Assembly: GCF_900101885.1 (NCBI RefSeq)
Contig: NZ_FNAN01000011.1
Coordinates: forward strand, 62,001-126,000
From: Dyadobacter soli
GTDB lineage: Bacteria > Bacteroidota > Bacteroidia > Cytophagales > Spirosomataceae
Direction: 5' to 3'
Length of the DNA stretch: 64,000 nucleotides
This document shows positions 54,623 through 63,445 of the stretch, piece by piece. The notes under the pieces are model-generated. The model had not been told where the DNA came from. It saw only the letters and a list, made by a program, of their open reading frames with translations, and searched no databases. A program made the position numbers and the translations under genes. Positions within the stretch are counted from its first letter, which is position 1. Every line of letters begins with the position of its first letter.

Positions 54623-56011
54623 CTAAATTCCGGGAGCTGCATGGTGAAATTTTTCATTATCAATCACCAATACCCAGTCTTCGTTTGTGGGGGAGGTGAA
54701 TGCTTTGACCTGCTCCCTGGAACTGAATCGCCCGACGGGCGCGCCTGAGCCAGTTCTCGGGTTATACCACCAGGCTTTTATGTTTTTCATGCCCAATGCT
54801 GTCAGGTCCAGTTTAACAGGCCCGCCATTGGGCATGTAGGCCATGTAAGTGCTCTGATCCGATGCCGCAGCTGCGCAAATGTAGCCGATGTCTCCGAACA
54901 GCCCCCGGTCAGAAACGATCACATGGGCAGACGTATCTGGCACCAGTAAATGCCAGGACCTCGATGTAAACAGTTTAAAGCATATTTCCATTTGTTTCAT
55001 ACCCTCGGTATTCATCAGTGGGCGCCAGTTTTTGAACACATACAACTGATGGTCCTTGTAACCCGGGGAAAAGCTCGTGCCGACGCATCCGCTCAGCAGG
55101 CCTCCATAATTTTTTCTGCGTATGTACTGATAATCTTCGTTGTCGGGGCCATGCGGGATGTCCTTCTCGTAACTCTGATCAAGCTGGAAAATCATTTTCC
55201 CTTTATCATACCGCCGCAATTCAGACTTGTATTGCGGACCGTGCGGACCCATGTTCTTTTCATCAAAAACATAAAGACCGTCTATATCCATATACTTGTT
55301 ATACAGCTCATTGTCTGCTGACCAGTTACCTCCTCCGGTAGAATCGAAATGCCCGGTCCACAAATGAGTATGGTCGGATTTCTTAATGCCCCTTATCATG
55401 TTGTCCAGATGGGGATGCAGTTTCCCGTCCCCTTTGTGATCACCGCCGGCAACCCAGATGATGTTGTTTTGATTACGGTAACGTTTGCCGATGAACTCAC
55501 CGTACAGCCTGCTTTTTTCAGGACTATTATTCGGACTCAAAACTTTTGACCACCATCCCTGCGTACTATCGGTTTTGTAACCCAGATAGCAGGGTACCAG
55601 CAATACGAGCATACCCTTGGCGCTTGCCATGCGAAGCACGCGGTCAACATGCTCGAAATAGGCGGGATTAGGAGTGGAAAAATCCCATTGCACTTTGAAT
55701 GGGGATATTCCCTGCCAGTCAGGCGGCCCGCCGGCAAAGCGTTTGTCACTGGAAATGATACTGACCAGCATGGTGTTAAAGCCTTTTCTTTTAACACTAT
55801 CCATGAATTCGGATTCTTCCTTTTCGGACAGTGCCTGAATCAAACCCCAGGCTGAAATTTCCTTGATCAGAAATGGCTTGCGTTTGTTATCGGTCAGATA
55901 CCTTTTGTTGGCACTCAGTTTCAGCGGAAAATCCGTTTTGGTTTGCGCTTGTGTCGGATTCGGGCAAAGACAGATGTAGCCTATAAAAAGATTCAAAAAT
56001 ACTTTTATCAT
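54623..56011 (-). CDS. DUF4038 glycoside-hydrolase-like exported protein
   Basis: A 462-residue exported protein (signal peptide ending TQAQ, about residue 22). It has the DUF4038 (apiosidase/GH140-like TIM barrel) features: RYLTDNKRKPFLIKEISAWGLIQALSEKEESEFMDSVKRKGFNTMLVSI, VDRVLRMASAKGMLVLLVPCYLGY, RYRNQNNIIWVAGGDHKGD, and a C-terminal collagen-binding-like small domain (AYMPNGGPVKLDLTALGMKNIKAWWYNPRTGS). The acid/base residues of the barrel appear plausible (VAGGDHKGD and FDEKN) but need alignment. Function: probable glycosidase, specificity unknown. Confidence 0.82.
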   Translation of the reverse strand: MIKVFLNLFIGYICLCPNPTQAQTKTDFPLKLSANKRYLTDNKRKPFLIKEISAWGLIQALSEKEESEFMDSVKRKGFNTMLVSIISSDKRFAGGPPDWQGISPFKVQWDFSTPNPAYFEHVDRVLRMASAKGMLVLLVPCYLGYKTDSTQGWWSKVLSPNNSPEKSRLYGEFIGKRYRNQNNIIWVAGGDHKGDGKLHPHLDNMIRGIKKSDHTHLWTGHFDSTGGGNWSADNELYNKYMDIDGLYVFDEKNMGPHGPQYKSELRRYDKGKMIFQLDQSYEKDIPHGPDNEDYQYIRRKNYGGLLSGCVGTSFSPGYKDHQLYVFKNWRPLMNTEGMKQMEICFKLFTSRSWHLLVPDTSAHVIVSDRGLFGDIGYICAAAASDQSTYMAYMPNGGPVKLDLTALGMKNIKAWWYNPRTGSGAPVGRFSSREQVKAFTSPTNEDWVLVIDNEKFHHAAPGI

Positions 56012-56200
56012 GGGATGATTTGATATTTTTATAAGTCTTACCTAAGACCCGACCGCTCACAAAATACTGCAACGATTGCCCTATACTGTATGACGCTCTT
56101 TCAGGCTTAATGGAAGAAAAACACGTTATCCAGATGATCAGGGTTAGCATCACGTCCAGAACGGTCACACTCTCGACTTCCGCCAAAGTAGCCTACCCGG

Positions 56201-56902
56201 TCATGGTGCGGAAGAAGGGGCCGAGGGTCTTTTCCGGGCTTTGATCTCCTTTTTAAGAAAATTGATCAACGGCATGTGCTTTTCCCAGTTGTCTTCGCTA
56301 ATGCGTTGACCGTTGATGTAGAAAGCCGGAGGGCGGTCGCCAATGGCGACCATTTTGTAATACGTTCCGTCGGGACCTTTGGTTTCCACGGAGTTCAATG
56401 GGGTTTCCTCTGCTTGTGAAAGGGAATCCAGGTTGGAAGGGTAGGCGATTGGTCCCGATGCAACGACGCTTCTTTGATCTTTTTGAAAAACTGCAAACCA
56501 GACCAGAGCGACGACAGCCAGGATGGTCAATGTGACAGGTATCATTAAAAATTTGCGGGAAGTCTTGATGAACGTTTTCGCGGTGCCATCGGTGATGGTA
56601 CCTTCAAATACGTAACCTTTTTTGGGTACCGTTTGCAGCAGTTCCTTCCGATCATCGATCAGCGCTTTTCTTAGCGCAGACACCGTTTGTGTCAAGGCCT
56701 CGTCACCTCCCGGGTAGTTATTCCAAACCTTATCTATCAGCGTCTGGCGCGTTACCGTTTGCCCGGGCGTTTCCACCAGCAGGCACAGCACCTGCATTAG
56801 CCGCGGTTCCAGCCTGATGACGCTGCCGGTTACCTTATCGGAAATTGTGCTGTTGGAGGGCACGATCTGAAACCGGTCATTGATAACAAAACTACGCTGC
56901 AT
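56201..56902 (-). CDS. ToxR/CadC-like membrane regulator with OmpR-type winged helix
   Basis: A 233-residue one-component regulator. Residues about 20-105 form a trans_reg_C winged-helix (IRLEPRLMQVLCLLVETPGQTVTRQTLIDKVWNNYPGGDEALTQTVSALRKALIDDRKELLQTVPKKGYVF). A membrane segment follows (MIPVTLTILAVVALVWFAVF) and a short periplasmic tail of about 85 residues. The design matches CadC/ToxR, which binds DNA while sensing across the membrane. It is divergent from the serine hydrolase gene at 56982 with 79 bases between, so it probably controls it and itself. Confidence 0.9.
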   Translation of the reverse strand: MQRSFVINDRFQIVPSNSTISDKVTGSVIRLEPRLMQVLCLLVETPGQTVTRQTLIDKVWNNYPGGDEALTQTVSALRKALIDDRKELLQTVPKKGYVFEGTITDGTAKTFIKTSRKFLMIPVTLTILAVVALVWFAVFQKDQRSVVASGPIAYPSNLDSLSQAEETPLNSVETKGPDGTYYKMVAIGDRPPAFYINGQRISEDNWEKHMPLINFLKKEIKARKRPSAPSSAP

Positions 56903-56981
56903 TGGAAGATTCAGGGTTTTCTGAGGTTTTACAAAGGTTTTCTAAATGTGCCTGCGGTTCCAAAGCTAGTAGTTTTGGGAC

Positions 56982-58499
56982 ATGAAAAAATACTTCACCT
57001 TCGCTCTTTTTACCATTTTTGGCCATTTTTTAAAAGGCCAGTCAGTTTCCTATCGCATCGACAGCATGTTTAACCGACCCGGGTTTCTCAATGGCGGTGT
57101 GCTCGTGGCCGACTACGATCGGATTATCTATCAAAACGCTTTCGGTGTTGCCGACTTCGACGGCCAACGTCCTTTGCAGATCAACGACGGGTTCCAATCG
57201 GCATCGGTGTCGAAAGTTTTTACCTCGACGGCAGTTTTGTTACTCGCGCAAAAGGGTCGCCTGAAACTTGCAGACCCGGTACAACGCTATTTTCCTTCAT
57301 TTCCCTACCGGCAGGTAACCATTATGCATTTGCTGAACCATACCTCCGGGATTCCCGATGTTGAAGTCTATGACAGCCTGATTACCATGGACCCGAAACA
57401 GCCTGTTGACAATGCGGATTTGCCGAATGCGATTGCCCGGTCGGGTTTGCCCTTGCACTTCGTCCCGGGAGCAAAGTTTAAATACTGCAATGTGGGGTAC
57501 CAATTATTGGCGCTATTGGTGGAGAAGGTCTCCGGCCGGGAATTCGGGATTTATCTGGAAAAGGAAATCTTTGCACCTGCTGGGATGCAACATACCCGAT
57601 TAAAGCGAAAGGGGACATCTGTCCCTGTTACAAACAATGTACTTTGGCCCGGATACGTTCTACAACCTCGAAACGTCGATAGCATCCGTCTACCGGATAC
57701 GCATCCTTACGTCAAGCGGTTACAGTATGACAACTATCTACTCGGCGCGACCTACGGCGATCAGAATGTGATCACGACCACAGGTGATTTAAACTTGTTT
57801 ACGAAGGCATTCCTGGGAGGAAAATTGCTTGGCAAAGTTTGGATCGATCTTGCGCTCAGGCCAACCGTATTGAACGATGGCACTACCTACACCGAAAATA
57901 ATAGTGTGCTTGGCGGTGCAAATAGTTCTTACGGGCTTGGGTGGGAAGTCCACAAAGACAAGAATAGCTCTAAAATAGGGCATTCGGGCTACAATCGGGG
58001 GATTTATGTGCATTATTTTGTCGATGTTCTCGCCAGGAGAACAGTTGTGCTTTTCGATAATACCGAAGGTTCCGGGTTTGGGGCCAAATTGCTCAACATC
58101 ATAAATATAATTGAAGGTAAGCCGCTACAAAAAGTAGATCAGCGCAAGCAGGCGGTACGTTATTTTGCCAATGCGCTGTTGAAATCCGACTCATCTGATG
58201 CAATTCTTCAACTATTGCAAATGAAGCAGGATACCGCGCATTTCCAGTTTTCCCCGCAGCGAATGAATCAGGTCGGTTATGATTTTCTACATACCGGACA
58301 CGTCGACAAAGCCATCGAAACATTTAAAATCAACCTCTTGTGGGATCCCAACGACTATAACAAGTACGACAGCTACGGAGACGCCCTGATGGCTGCCGGG
58401 CGGAAAGCGGAAGCCATCAGGGCGCTTCAAAGGGCGCTAGACCTTAATCCCAAGGCGAGTGAAATCCAGGCAAAGCTGCGCATCTGGCAGCAAAATTGA
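56982..58499 (+). CDS. Exported class C beta-lactamase-like serine hydrolase with TPR tail
   Basis: A 505-residue exported protein (signal peptide about 1-20). Serine hydrolase motifs of the beta-lactamase/transpeptidase type are in order: SVSK (Ser75, Lys78), YCN (Tyr168, Asn170) and HSG (His334), the last replacing the KTG. About residues 400-500 form a helical tail with TPR-like repeats (TGHVDKAIETFKINLLWDPNDYNKYDSYGDALMAAGRKAEAIRALQRALDLNP). Such proteins are esterases or D-amino acid peptidase-like rather than true beta-lactamases in many cases. It is divergent from a ToxR-like regulator. Confidence 0.92.
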   Translation: MKKYFTFALFTIFGHFLKGQSVSYRIDSMFNRPGFLNGGVLVADYDRIIYQNAFGVADFDGQRPLQINDGFQSASVSKVFTSTAVLLLAQKGRLKLADPVQRYFPSFPYRQVTIMHLLNHTSGIPDVEVYDSLITMDPKQPVDNADLPNAIARSGLPLHFVPGAKFKYCNVGYQLLALLVEKVSGREFGIYLEKEIFAPAGMQHTRLKRKGTSVPVTNNVLWPGYVLQPRNVDSIRLPDTHPYVKRLQYDNYLLGATYGDQNVITTTGDLNLFTKAFLGGKLLGKVWIDLALRPTVLNDGTTYTENNSVLGGANSSYGLGWEVHKDKNSSKIGHSGYNRGIYVHYFVDVLARRTVVLFDNTEGSGFGAKLLNIINIIEGKPLQKVDQRKQAVRYFANALLKSDSSDAILQLLQMKQDTAHFQFSPQRMNQVGYDFLHTGHVDKAIETFKINLLWDPNDYNKYDSYGDALMAAGRKAEAIRALQRALDLNPKASEIQAKLRIWQQN

Positions 58500-58576
58500 T
58501 TAATCTCAGCCCTTAGTTCAGTTTTCACTTTTTCCCGCCGCTGTGTATCCGCATTAAAAAAGTCAAGAAAAAATTG

Positions 58577-59554
58577 TCAACCATTTGGTTGTCTTATCTC
58601 AATCCCAATCTTGCCGAAGAAATTCTCATCGCCTTTTTTAAATTCAAGCAGGCTGTGCGCCTGGCCTATTTCCGACAATGGGAAAACTTTGTTTACCACC
58701 GGCCTGAGCTTACCGGATTCCACCAGCTTGGTGAGCTCATTCAACTTGTTTCTGCTCTGCCGGGTAAATACAAAATGGTAAGTGGCATTTTTCCCCCACG
58801 CGTGGATCAGGTTTTGCGGCTTTTCGATGTCGACCAGCGTAACTACCTGTCCCAGTTGACTGAGTACCAGCCCGCTATCCGAAAGTGTATTGCCTCCCAG
58901 GGTATCTATGACGACATCTACACCATTACCACTTGTAAGCTGCTGAATAGCATCAATGTAATTTTCATTTTCGTAGTCGATCACATGATCGGCTCCTAGT
59001 TCGAGAAGAAACTGGTGATGGACTTTCCTGGCTGTCGTAAAAACGACGGCGCCCATTGCCTTGGCAATCTGAATGGCCGGTATCCCCACGCCACCGGCCC
59101 CGCCATGGATCAGGATTGACTGATTGATCCTTAGCTGTGCCCTGGTAACCAGCATTTCCCAGGCCGTACCGGCTGCCAGTGGAAGCGTCGCGGCTTCCAG
59201 GTGGCTCAGGTTTTTGGGTTTCAGGCCGATGATCGACTCATGGGCGATGTGGTATTGGGCATAACTTCCCTGGCCCTTGAAGATCTCAGGCGTATAATAA
59301 ACCTGGTCGCCAACTTTGAAATTCTCCACACCCGGCCCGACTTCCACGATTTCTCCGGAGACGTCGTGGCCCGTAATGACGGGCAATGACAATTCATTTT
59401 TATAATCCCCGCGCCGGACCTGGAAATCCAGCGGGTTCACCGATGTGGCAATGACTTTGACCAGAACTTCCCTGAAACTGGCTTTGGGCGTTGGTACTTC
59501 TACGATTTCGAAGTTTTCGACAGGGCCGAACTCCCTTAACACTGCTGCCTTCAT
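58577..59554 (-). CDS. NADP-dependent oxidoreductase (MDR/quinone oxidoreductase-like)
   Basis: A 325-residue medium-chain reductase of the quinone oxidoreductase type without the catalytic zinc ligands. HDVSGEIVEVGPGVENFKVGDQVYY, AGTAWEMLV and the NADP-binding HGGAGGVGIPAIQIAKAMGA are clear. It ends the ArsR unit: its start lies 62 bases after the ArsR gene, with a 20-bp palindrome between (59582-59601). Expression is thus probably under control of the ArsR protein. Such genes often respond to electrophiles or quinones, which is inference. Confidence 0.93.
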   Translation of the reverse strand: MKAAVLREFGPVENFEIVEVPTPKASFREVLVKVIATSVNPLDFQVRRGDYKNELSLPVITGHDVSGEIVEVGPGVENFKVGDQVYYTPEIFKGQGSYAQYHIAHESIIGLKPKNLSHLEAATLPLAAGTAWEMLVTRAQLRINQSILIHGGAGGVGIPAIQIAKAMGAVVFTTARKVHHQFLLELGADHVIDYENENYIDAIQQLTSGNGVDVVIDTLGGNTLSDSGLVLSQLGQVVTLVDIEKPQNLIHAWGKNATYHFVFTRQSRNKLNELTKLVESGKLRPVVNKVFPLSEIGQAHSLLEFKKGDENFFGKIGIEIRQPNG

Positions 59555-59581
59555 GCTATTGAGTTATCTAGTTGTTTAGTT

Positions 59582-59601
59582 ATTTAGGTAATTATCTAAA
59601 T
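59582..59601. promoter_or_regulatory. ArsR operator copy 1
   Basis: ATTTAGGTAATTATCTAAAT, a near-perfect 20-bp palindrome, lies between the ArsR stop and the oxidoreductase start. A second copy lies upstream of the ArsR gene. Confidence 0.8.
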
Positions 59602-59616
59602 TATATTTTAAAAAAA

Positions 59617-59922
59617 TTATAACTTATCTGTTATATGCTTTGCAAGCTCCTGAATCGCCTGTTCATTCCTTTTATAGTAGGTCCATTGATCCTTTCTCGT
59701 GGCTGTCAGAAGGTTTGCGGTCGACATTGTTTTAAGGTAAACGGAAACCGTAGGAATAGACATCCCTGCTTTTTTGGCAATATCGGAGACGCACACGCCC
59801 AAATCCGGCGTATAATCAGCCAGTTCCTCGGCAGGAAAGTGCGCAAAAGGCTCCTTCAACCATTCAAGAATGTTCAACCGCGTCTGGTTTGATAATGCTT
59901 TGATGACGTCCAATAGTTTCAT
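59617..59922 (-). CDS. ArsR-family (winged HTH) transcriptional regulator
   Basis: A 101-residue ArsR-type regulator: LLDVIKALSNQTRLNILEWLKEP and CVSDIAKKAGMSIPTVSVYLKTMSTANLLTATRKDQWTYYKRNEQAI. The recognition helix region (SIPTVSVYLKTM) replaces the usual SQPAVSHHLKxL. No ELCVCDL metal-site cysteine pair is present, but Cys49 of LGVCVSDI sits in the alpha3-equivalent position and might sense oxidants or metals. The gene sits between two copies of a 20-bp palindrome (59582-59601 and 59930-59949), which are the likely operators for it and the oxidoreductase. Confidence 0.93.
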   Translation of the reverse strand: MKLLDVIKALSNQTRLNILEWLKEPFAHFPAEELADYTPDLGVCVSDIAKKAGMSIPTVSVYLKTMSTANLLTATRKDQWTYYKRNEQAIQELAKHITDKL

Positions 59923-59929
59923 GTTGCAA

Positions 59930-59949
59930 ATTTAGGTAATTTCCTAAAT
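59930..59949. promoter_or_regulatory. ArsR operator copy 2
   Basis: ATTTAGGTAATTTCCTAAAT, 20 bp, upstream of the ArsR start at 59922. It matches copy 1 at 18 of 20 positions. Confidence 0.8.
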
Positions 59950-60065
59950 ACCTACAAGTGCTTTCAACTGTCGGAATAGCTATGATCGATCAGCACCGAG
60001 TCGGCCCGAAACTCCCGGTAAGCTATCGGGGGGATAGGGGGGACAGGCTCACCATTCCCCCCAGA

Positions 60066-60458
60066 CTACTTCACCACCGTAGCTTCCAGCTCCACATTCA
60101 GCGTTTCGTACAGGCCGACTACCTGCATCAGCGTCACGGCCTGCTTCATGTTGTGTTTAGCCACGAAGTCTTTGAAGAGGTCGAAACAATTATTGACAAA
60201 CTCTTCGGAGGACGTCGAGTAGATGGTCAGCCTGACGATGTTGGCGGCATCGTAACCGGCCTGGCTGATAACAGTTTCCAGGTTATGGATTGCAATGCCT
60301 AGCTGGGTGCGCATGTCGGCATCGCTCGATGTGCCATCGGGAAGTACCGCTGCCTGACCGGCCACGTACAAGGTTGCTTGTACATCTTTCACTTCAACGG
60401 CCTGAACGTAGCTGAGCGCGTCCTGCCATTCCCACGGATTAATGATTCTTTTTTCCAT
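60066..60458 (-). CDS. RidA-family (YjgF/YER057c) protein
   Basis: A 130-residue RidA-like protein with the conserved C-terminal half: SSDADMRTQLGIAIHNLETVISQAGYDAANIVRLTIYSTSS and the NVELEATVVK strand. The conserved Arg in VRLTIYS and Glu in VELEAT match the ligand-binding site of enamine/imine deaminases. An earlier ATG (60515) would extend the protein by 19 residues that lack conservation. Runs downstream of the Crp/Fnr gene on the same strand; the two may be transcribed together. Confidence 0.92.
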   Translation of the reverse strand: MEKRIINPWEWQDALSYVQAVEVKDVQATLYVAGQAAVLPDGTSSDADMRTQLGIAIHNLETVISQAGYDAANIVRLTIYSTSSEEFVNNCFDLFKDFVAKHNMKQAVTLMQVVGLYETLNVELEATVVK

Positions 60459-60548
60459 CTTTTGTTTTGGATTGATTTGTAATGCAAAACTAGCAGACAG
60501 CTCAAAAACCATCACGTGAGCCAGCGCACGTCTTTGGTGTGAGGTAGA

Positions 60549-61109
60549 TCACATCCTGCTCAGTGTCTCGCGCGAAACACCCAGGTATGCAGCAAGTTGT
60601 GTTTTGGGCAGCCGTTGCAGTAGCGACGGATACTGACTGGCAAGCTGCTCGTAGCGCTGCTGCGCATTCGAGGTCAGCAGCGAAAGAATGCGACGCTGCG
60701 ATGCCAGAAAGCCGGCCATTACTTTTTCGAGAAAGAAATGCTCGATCTTAGGCAGACCTGCCCGCAATGCATCGAAATCGTCCAGCGACAAACAAAGCGC
60801 CTCGGTATCTTCCAGGCATTCCATCGAAAGCGTCGCCCTGGCGCGGGTGTAGTATGCCTGAAAATCATTGTCCCACCAATCCTCCATCGCGAATGCGAGA
60901 ATATGCTGCTTGTCGGTCGCCTCGTCGGTGTATACCAGCTTCGTAAGCCCGGAAAGCAGGAAATAGTTGTAGGGCACCGGCTCGCCCTGCTGCACCATGA
61001 ACTGATGTTTTTTGAATTTTTTGAAAACGAAATGCTTCCCGACGAACGCGAATTCCTCGTCGGTCAGGGGTAAATGCTTTTCGATATGATGCCGCAATTT
61101 TGAATGCAT
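60549..61109 (-). CDS. Crp/Fnr-family transcriptional regulator
   Basis: A 186-residue regulator with a cyclic-nucleotide-binding-like domain (KHQFMVQQGEPVPYNYFLLSGLTKLVYTD) and a short C-terminal HTH (LPKTQLAAYLGVSRETLSRM). The C-terminus ends right after the recognition helix, a little shorter than in standard members. No Cys cluster for an iron-sulfur centre. It lies 91 bases upstream of the RidA gene, and could regulate it. Confidence 0.92.
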   Translation of the reverse strand: MHSKLRHHIEKHLPLTDEEFAFVGKHFVFKKFKKHQFMVQQGEPVPYNYFLLSGLTKLVYTDEATDKQHILAFAMEDWWDNDFQAYYTRARATLSMECLEDTEALCLSLDDFDALRAGLPKIEHFFLEKVMAGFLASQRRILSLLTSNAQQRYEQLASQYPSLLQRLPKTQLAAYLGVSRETLSRM

Positions 61110-61136
61110 GGTCTGAAATGATCTGATAAAACCGGG

Positions 61137-61490
61137 CTATTCTCCGATGATCTTTTTACGATGCTGCATTCCCCATTCGGTTAGGTTGTTGATGATCGTC
61201 TGCAACGTCAGGCCATGCTCGGTAAGCTCGTACTGGACGGTCACCGGCTGGGTGTCCAGCACCGTACGCTTTACGAGCTGGTTGATTTCCAGTTCCTTCA
61301 ATTCCTTGCTGAGCATTTTGTTGGAAATGCCGTCCACATCGTTGAGGATGTCCGAAAACCTTCTTTTGTTGTAATAGCAAATAGAAGAAATGATACAAAT
61401 CTTCCATTTCCCGCTGAGGACATCCATGGAATCCTGGACAGCCATCATCTCCTTTTTATGAACGTCCGTCTGACGTGGTTCGCACTGCAT
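61137..61490 (-). CDS. HxlR-family transcriptional regulator
   Basis: A 117-residue HxlR-type winged-helix protein: MDVLSGKWKICIISSICYYNKRRFSDILNDVDGISNKMLSKELKELEINQLVKRTVLDTQPVTVQYELTEHGLTL. The single Cys in KICIISSICYY region could be a redox or electrophile switch, as in some HxlR/HypR proteins. It is divergent from the SDR gene at 61596; the region between carries repeated GTTAC words. Likely represses that gene; not shown. Confidence 0.93.
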   Translation of the reverse strand: MQCEPRQTDVHKKEMMAVQDSMDVLSGKWKICIISSICYYNKRRFSDILNDVDGISNKMLSKELKELEINQLVKRTVLDTQPVTVQYELTEHGLTLQTIINNLTEWGMQHRKKIIGE

Positions 61491-61492
61491 AG

Positions 61493-61568
61493 GTTACCTT
61501 GTTACCTGGATGTTACTGTTACTTTTCAATACAAAGTTACGAAAAGTAACTGAGCTGATCTAATTTTG
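61493..61568. promoter_or_regulatory. HxlR/SDR divergent operator region
   Basis: Five GTTAC words lie at 61493-61540 with one complement, GTAAC. GTTACTTTTC (61518-61527) is exactly complementary to GAAAAGTAAC (61541-61550). TAATTTTG at 61561-61568 is an exact -7 box for the SDR gene. These fit operator sites for the HxlR protein. Confidence 0.6.
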
Positions 61569-61595
61569 TATTCCAAACTTAAATGGAATTACAAA

Positions 61596-62351
61596 GTGGA
61601 CAAATTAGCAAATAAAGTGGCTCTGGTAACGGGCGCTTCCAAAGGTATAGGGGCTGCAATAGCCAAACAATTCGCGGCGGAAGGTGCGAAAGTGGTCGTC
61701 AATTATGCATCCAGCAAAGAGGGTGCCGACAGGGTAGTGCAGGCCATCACCGAAAACGGTGGCAGGGCGATCTCGGTAAAGGGCGACGTTTCCAATCCGG
61801 AAGATATCGTCCGAATTTTTGAGGAGACAAAAAACGCATTCGGAGGACTGGATATCCTGGTAAACAATGCGGGTATTTACCAGTACGAGCCGATCGAACA
61901 GGTGTCGGCCGAAACCTTTCACGAGCAGTTCAATATCAATGTGCTGGGGTCGATACTGGCCATCCAGGGTTCGCTGAAACTTTTCGGGGAGGCCGGGGGC
62001 AGCATTATCAATATCAGCTCCGAGGCCGGCAAGACACCGCTCCCGACGGGCTCGGTTTACTCGGCTACAAAAGCTGCACTGGACGCTATCACCATTTCCT
62101 TATCGAAGGAGTTCAGCGGCAAAAACATCCGGATCAACTCCATTTTACCTGGCGTAGTGGAAACCGAAGGCTCCCGCAGCGCAGGCTTCATTGGTAGCGA
62201 AGCCGAGCGTAAACTGGTAGCCAGCACGCCGCTGGGCCGGACAGGGCAACCCGACGATATCGCGAAAGTGGCCGTATTCCTGGCCTCCGAAGACGCGGCA
62301 TGGATTACCGGGGAGAAAATATCCGTTTCAGGCGGCATTTACGGGCTGTGA
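61596..62351 (+). CDS. SDR-family oxidoreductase
   Basis: A 251-residue classical SDR: TGASKGIGAAIAKQFAAEGA (Rossmann), VNNAGIYQYEP, SSEAGKTPLPTGSVYSATKAAL (Tyr and Lys catalytic), with a C-terminal DDIAKVAVFLASEDAAWITGEKISVSGG. It most resembles 3-oxoacyl-ACP reductase/glucose dehydrogenase-like SDRs. The GTG at 61596 gives the usual VDKLANKVALVTG beginning. It is divergent from the HxlR regulator and followed by a related SDR. Confidence 0.92.
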   Translation: MDKLANKVALVTGASKGIGAAIAKQFAAEGAKVVVNYASSKEGADRVVQAITENGGRAISVKGDVSNPEDIVRIFEETKNAFGGLDILVNNAGIYQYEPIEQVSAETFHEQFNINVLGSILAIQGSLKLFGEAGGSIINISSEAGKTPLPTGSVYSATKAALDAITISLSKEFSGKNIRINSILPGVVETEGSRSAGFIGSEAERKLVASTPLGRTGQPDDIAKVAVFLASEDAAWITGEKISVSGGIYGL

Positions 62352-62392
62352 GGCCCGATGGGCTGAACGTTTAACTTTTGAAAACAATCGAA

Positions 62393-63163
62393 ATGAGCAA
62401 ATTAGCAAACAAAGTCGCCGTCATTACCGGCGGTAATAGCGGCATAGGCTTCGGAATCGCCGAAGCTTTTAAAAATGAGGGTGCGAAAGGCGCCATTACG
62501 GGAAGGAACCAAGCGACACTGGATTATTCTGTCGATGCATTGGGCGGGGAATTTATCGGTGTTCAGGGGGACGTCACCAATACGACCGATCTGGAAAATA
62601 TTTTTAAGAAAACTGCCGATCGGTTCGGCAAAATAGATGTGCTAGTGGTCAATGCAGGCGGTGTAGTCGACGGCATTCCCATGGGTTCGATCAGCGACGT
62701 GACCGAGGAAGGTTACGACCGGTACATGGACCTGAACCTGCGGAGCGCCTATTTTACCATCCAAAAGTCGCTGCCCTACCTGAACGATGGCGCGTCTATC
62801 ATCCTCATCGGGTCAAGCGCCGCGCACCGCGCCGCTCCGGGGATGGCGATATACAGTGCTGCCAAAGCGGCGGTTATCTCGCTGGCCAAAGGCCTTTCGC
62901 TGGATTTACTTTCGAGGAAGATCCGGGTCAATACGCTTTCTCCCGGCTCGATCGACACGCCTGTTTTCGGAAAGCTGGTACCCGAAGAGCATCTGGCGCA
63001 GGTGAAACAAACGTGGATCGACATTATCCCCGTCGGGAAGCAGGGTCTCCCGTCCGATATCGGAAAAGCCGCGGTATTCCTCGCTTCGGATGATTCGGCA
63101 TTTATAGTCGGCACCGAAATTCTTTCTGATGGCGGTATGACTAATATCAGTTTGATGAAATAA
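62393..63163 (+). CDS. SDR-family oxidoreductase
   Basis: A 256-residue classical SDR very like its upstream neighbour in its opening (SKLANKVAVITGGNSGIGFGIAEAF). NAGGV replaces NNAGI, and the catalytic YSAAKAAVISL is present. End: DIGKAAVFLASDDSAFIVGTEILSDGG. The start ATG at 62393 lies 41 bases after the previous gene; a TTG five codons upstream is possible. Both genes are probably one HxlR-controlled transcript. Confidence 0.92.
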   Translation: MSKLANKVAVITGGNSGIGFGIAEAFKNEGAKGAITGRNQATLDYSVDALGGEFIGVQGDVTNTTDLENIFKKTADRFGKIDVLVVNAGGVVDGIPMGSISDVTEEGYDRYMDLNLRSAYFTIQKSLPYLNDGASIILIGSSAAHRAAPGMAIYSAAKAAVISLAKGLSLDLLSRKIRVNTLSPGSIDTPVFGKLVPEEHLAQVKQTWIDIIPVGKQGLPSDIGKAAVFLASDDSAFIVGTEILSDGGMTNISLMK

Positions 63164-63318
63164 CTCGCCTTTGGAAAGATTTCCAGTCGATTGTTAAAGC
63201 GGCGTAATCTGTTCTTGAATTTTCTCTTCGACGGGCATCCATTGCCAAATCGGAGGAAAGATATGCAGGGGCTACTTTGTGGCCCCCTGGATATCTATAA
63301 TTGAAAGCTTAGGAAGCA

Positions 63319-63408
63319 TTAACTTTTCAGCGAAGCCATGTCAATCACAAAACGGTACCTGAAATCCACTTTCAGTAAGCGGTCGTAGGCTTCATTGATC
63401 TGCTGGGA
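63319..63408 (-). pseudogene. Alcohol dehydrogenase 3'-end remnant (tail B)
   Basis: Encodes SQQINEAYDRLLKVDFRYRFVIDMASLKS, the C-terminus of a YahK/AdhC-type zinc alcohol dehydrogenase. Upstream in the same frame (to 63513) the translation is unrelated. It is a stump with no start signal, lying right after the chimera at 63446-63775. Confidence 0.75.
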
Positions 63409-63445
63409 TATCCTTGTTGCTTTCCATTGTTTAAAAAAAGCGGGT

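Noticed and set aside
56970..56977. TAGTTTTG five bases before the serine hydrolase ATG as a promoter
   Set aside because: An exact -7 match, but it would imply an essentially leaderless transcript, and no TTG is placed upstream. Not listed as a promoter.
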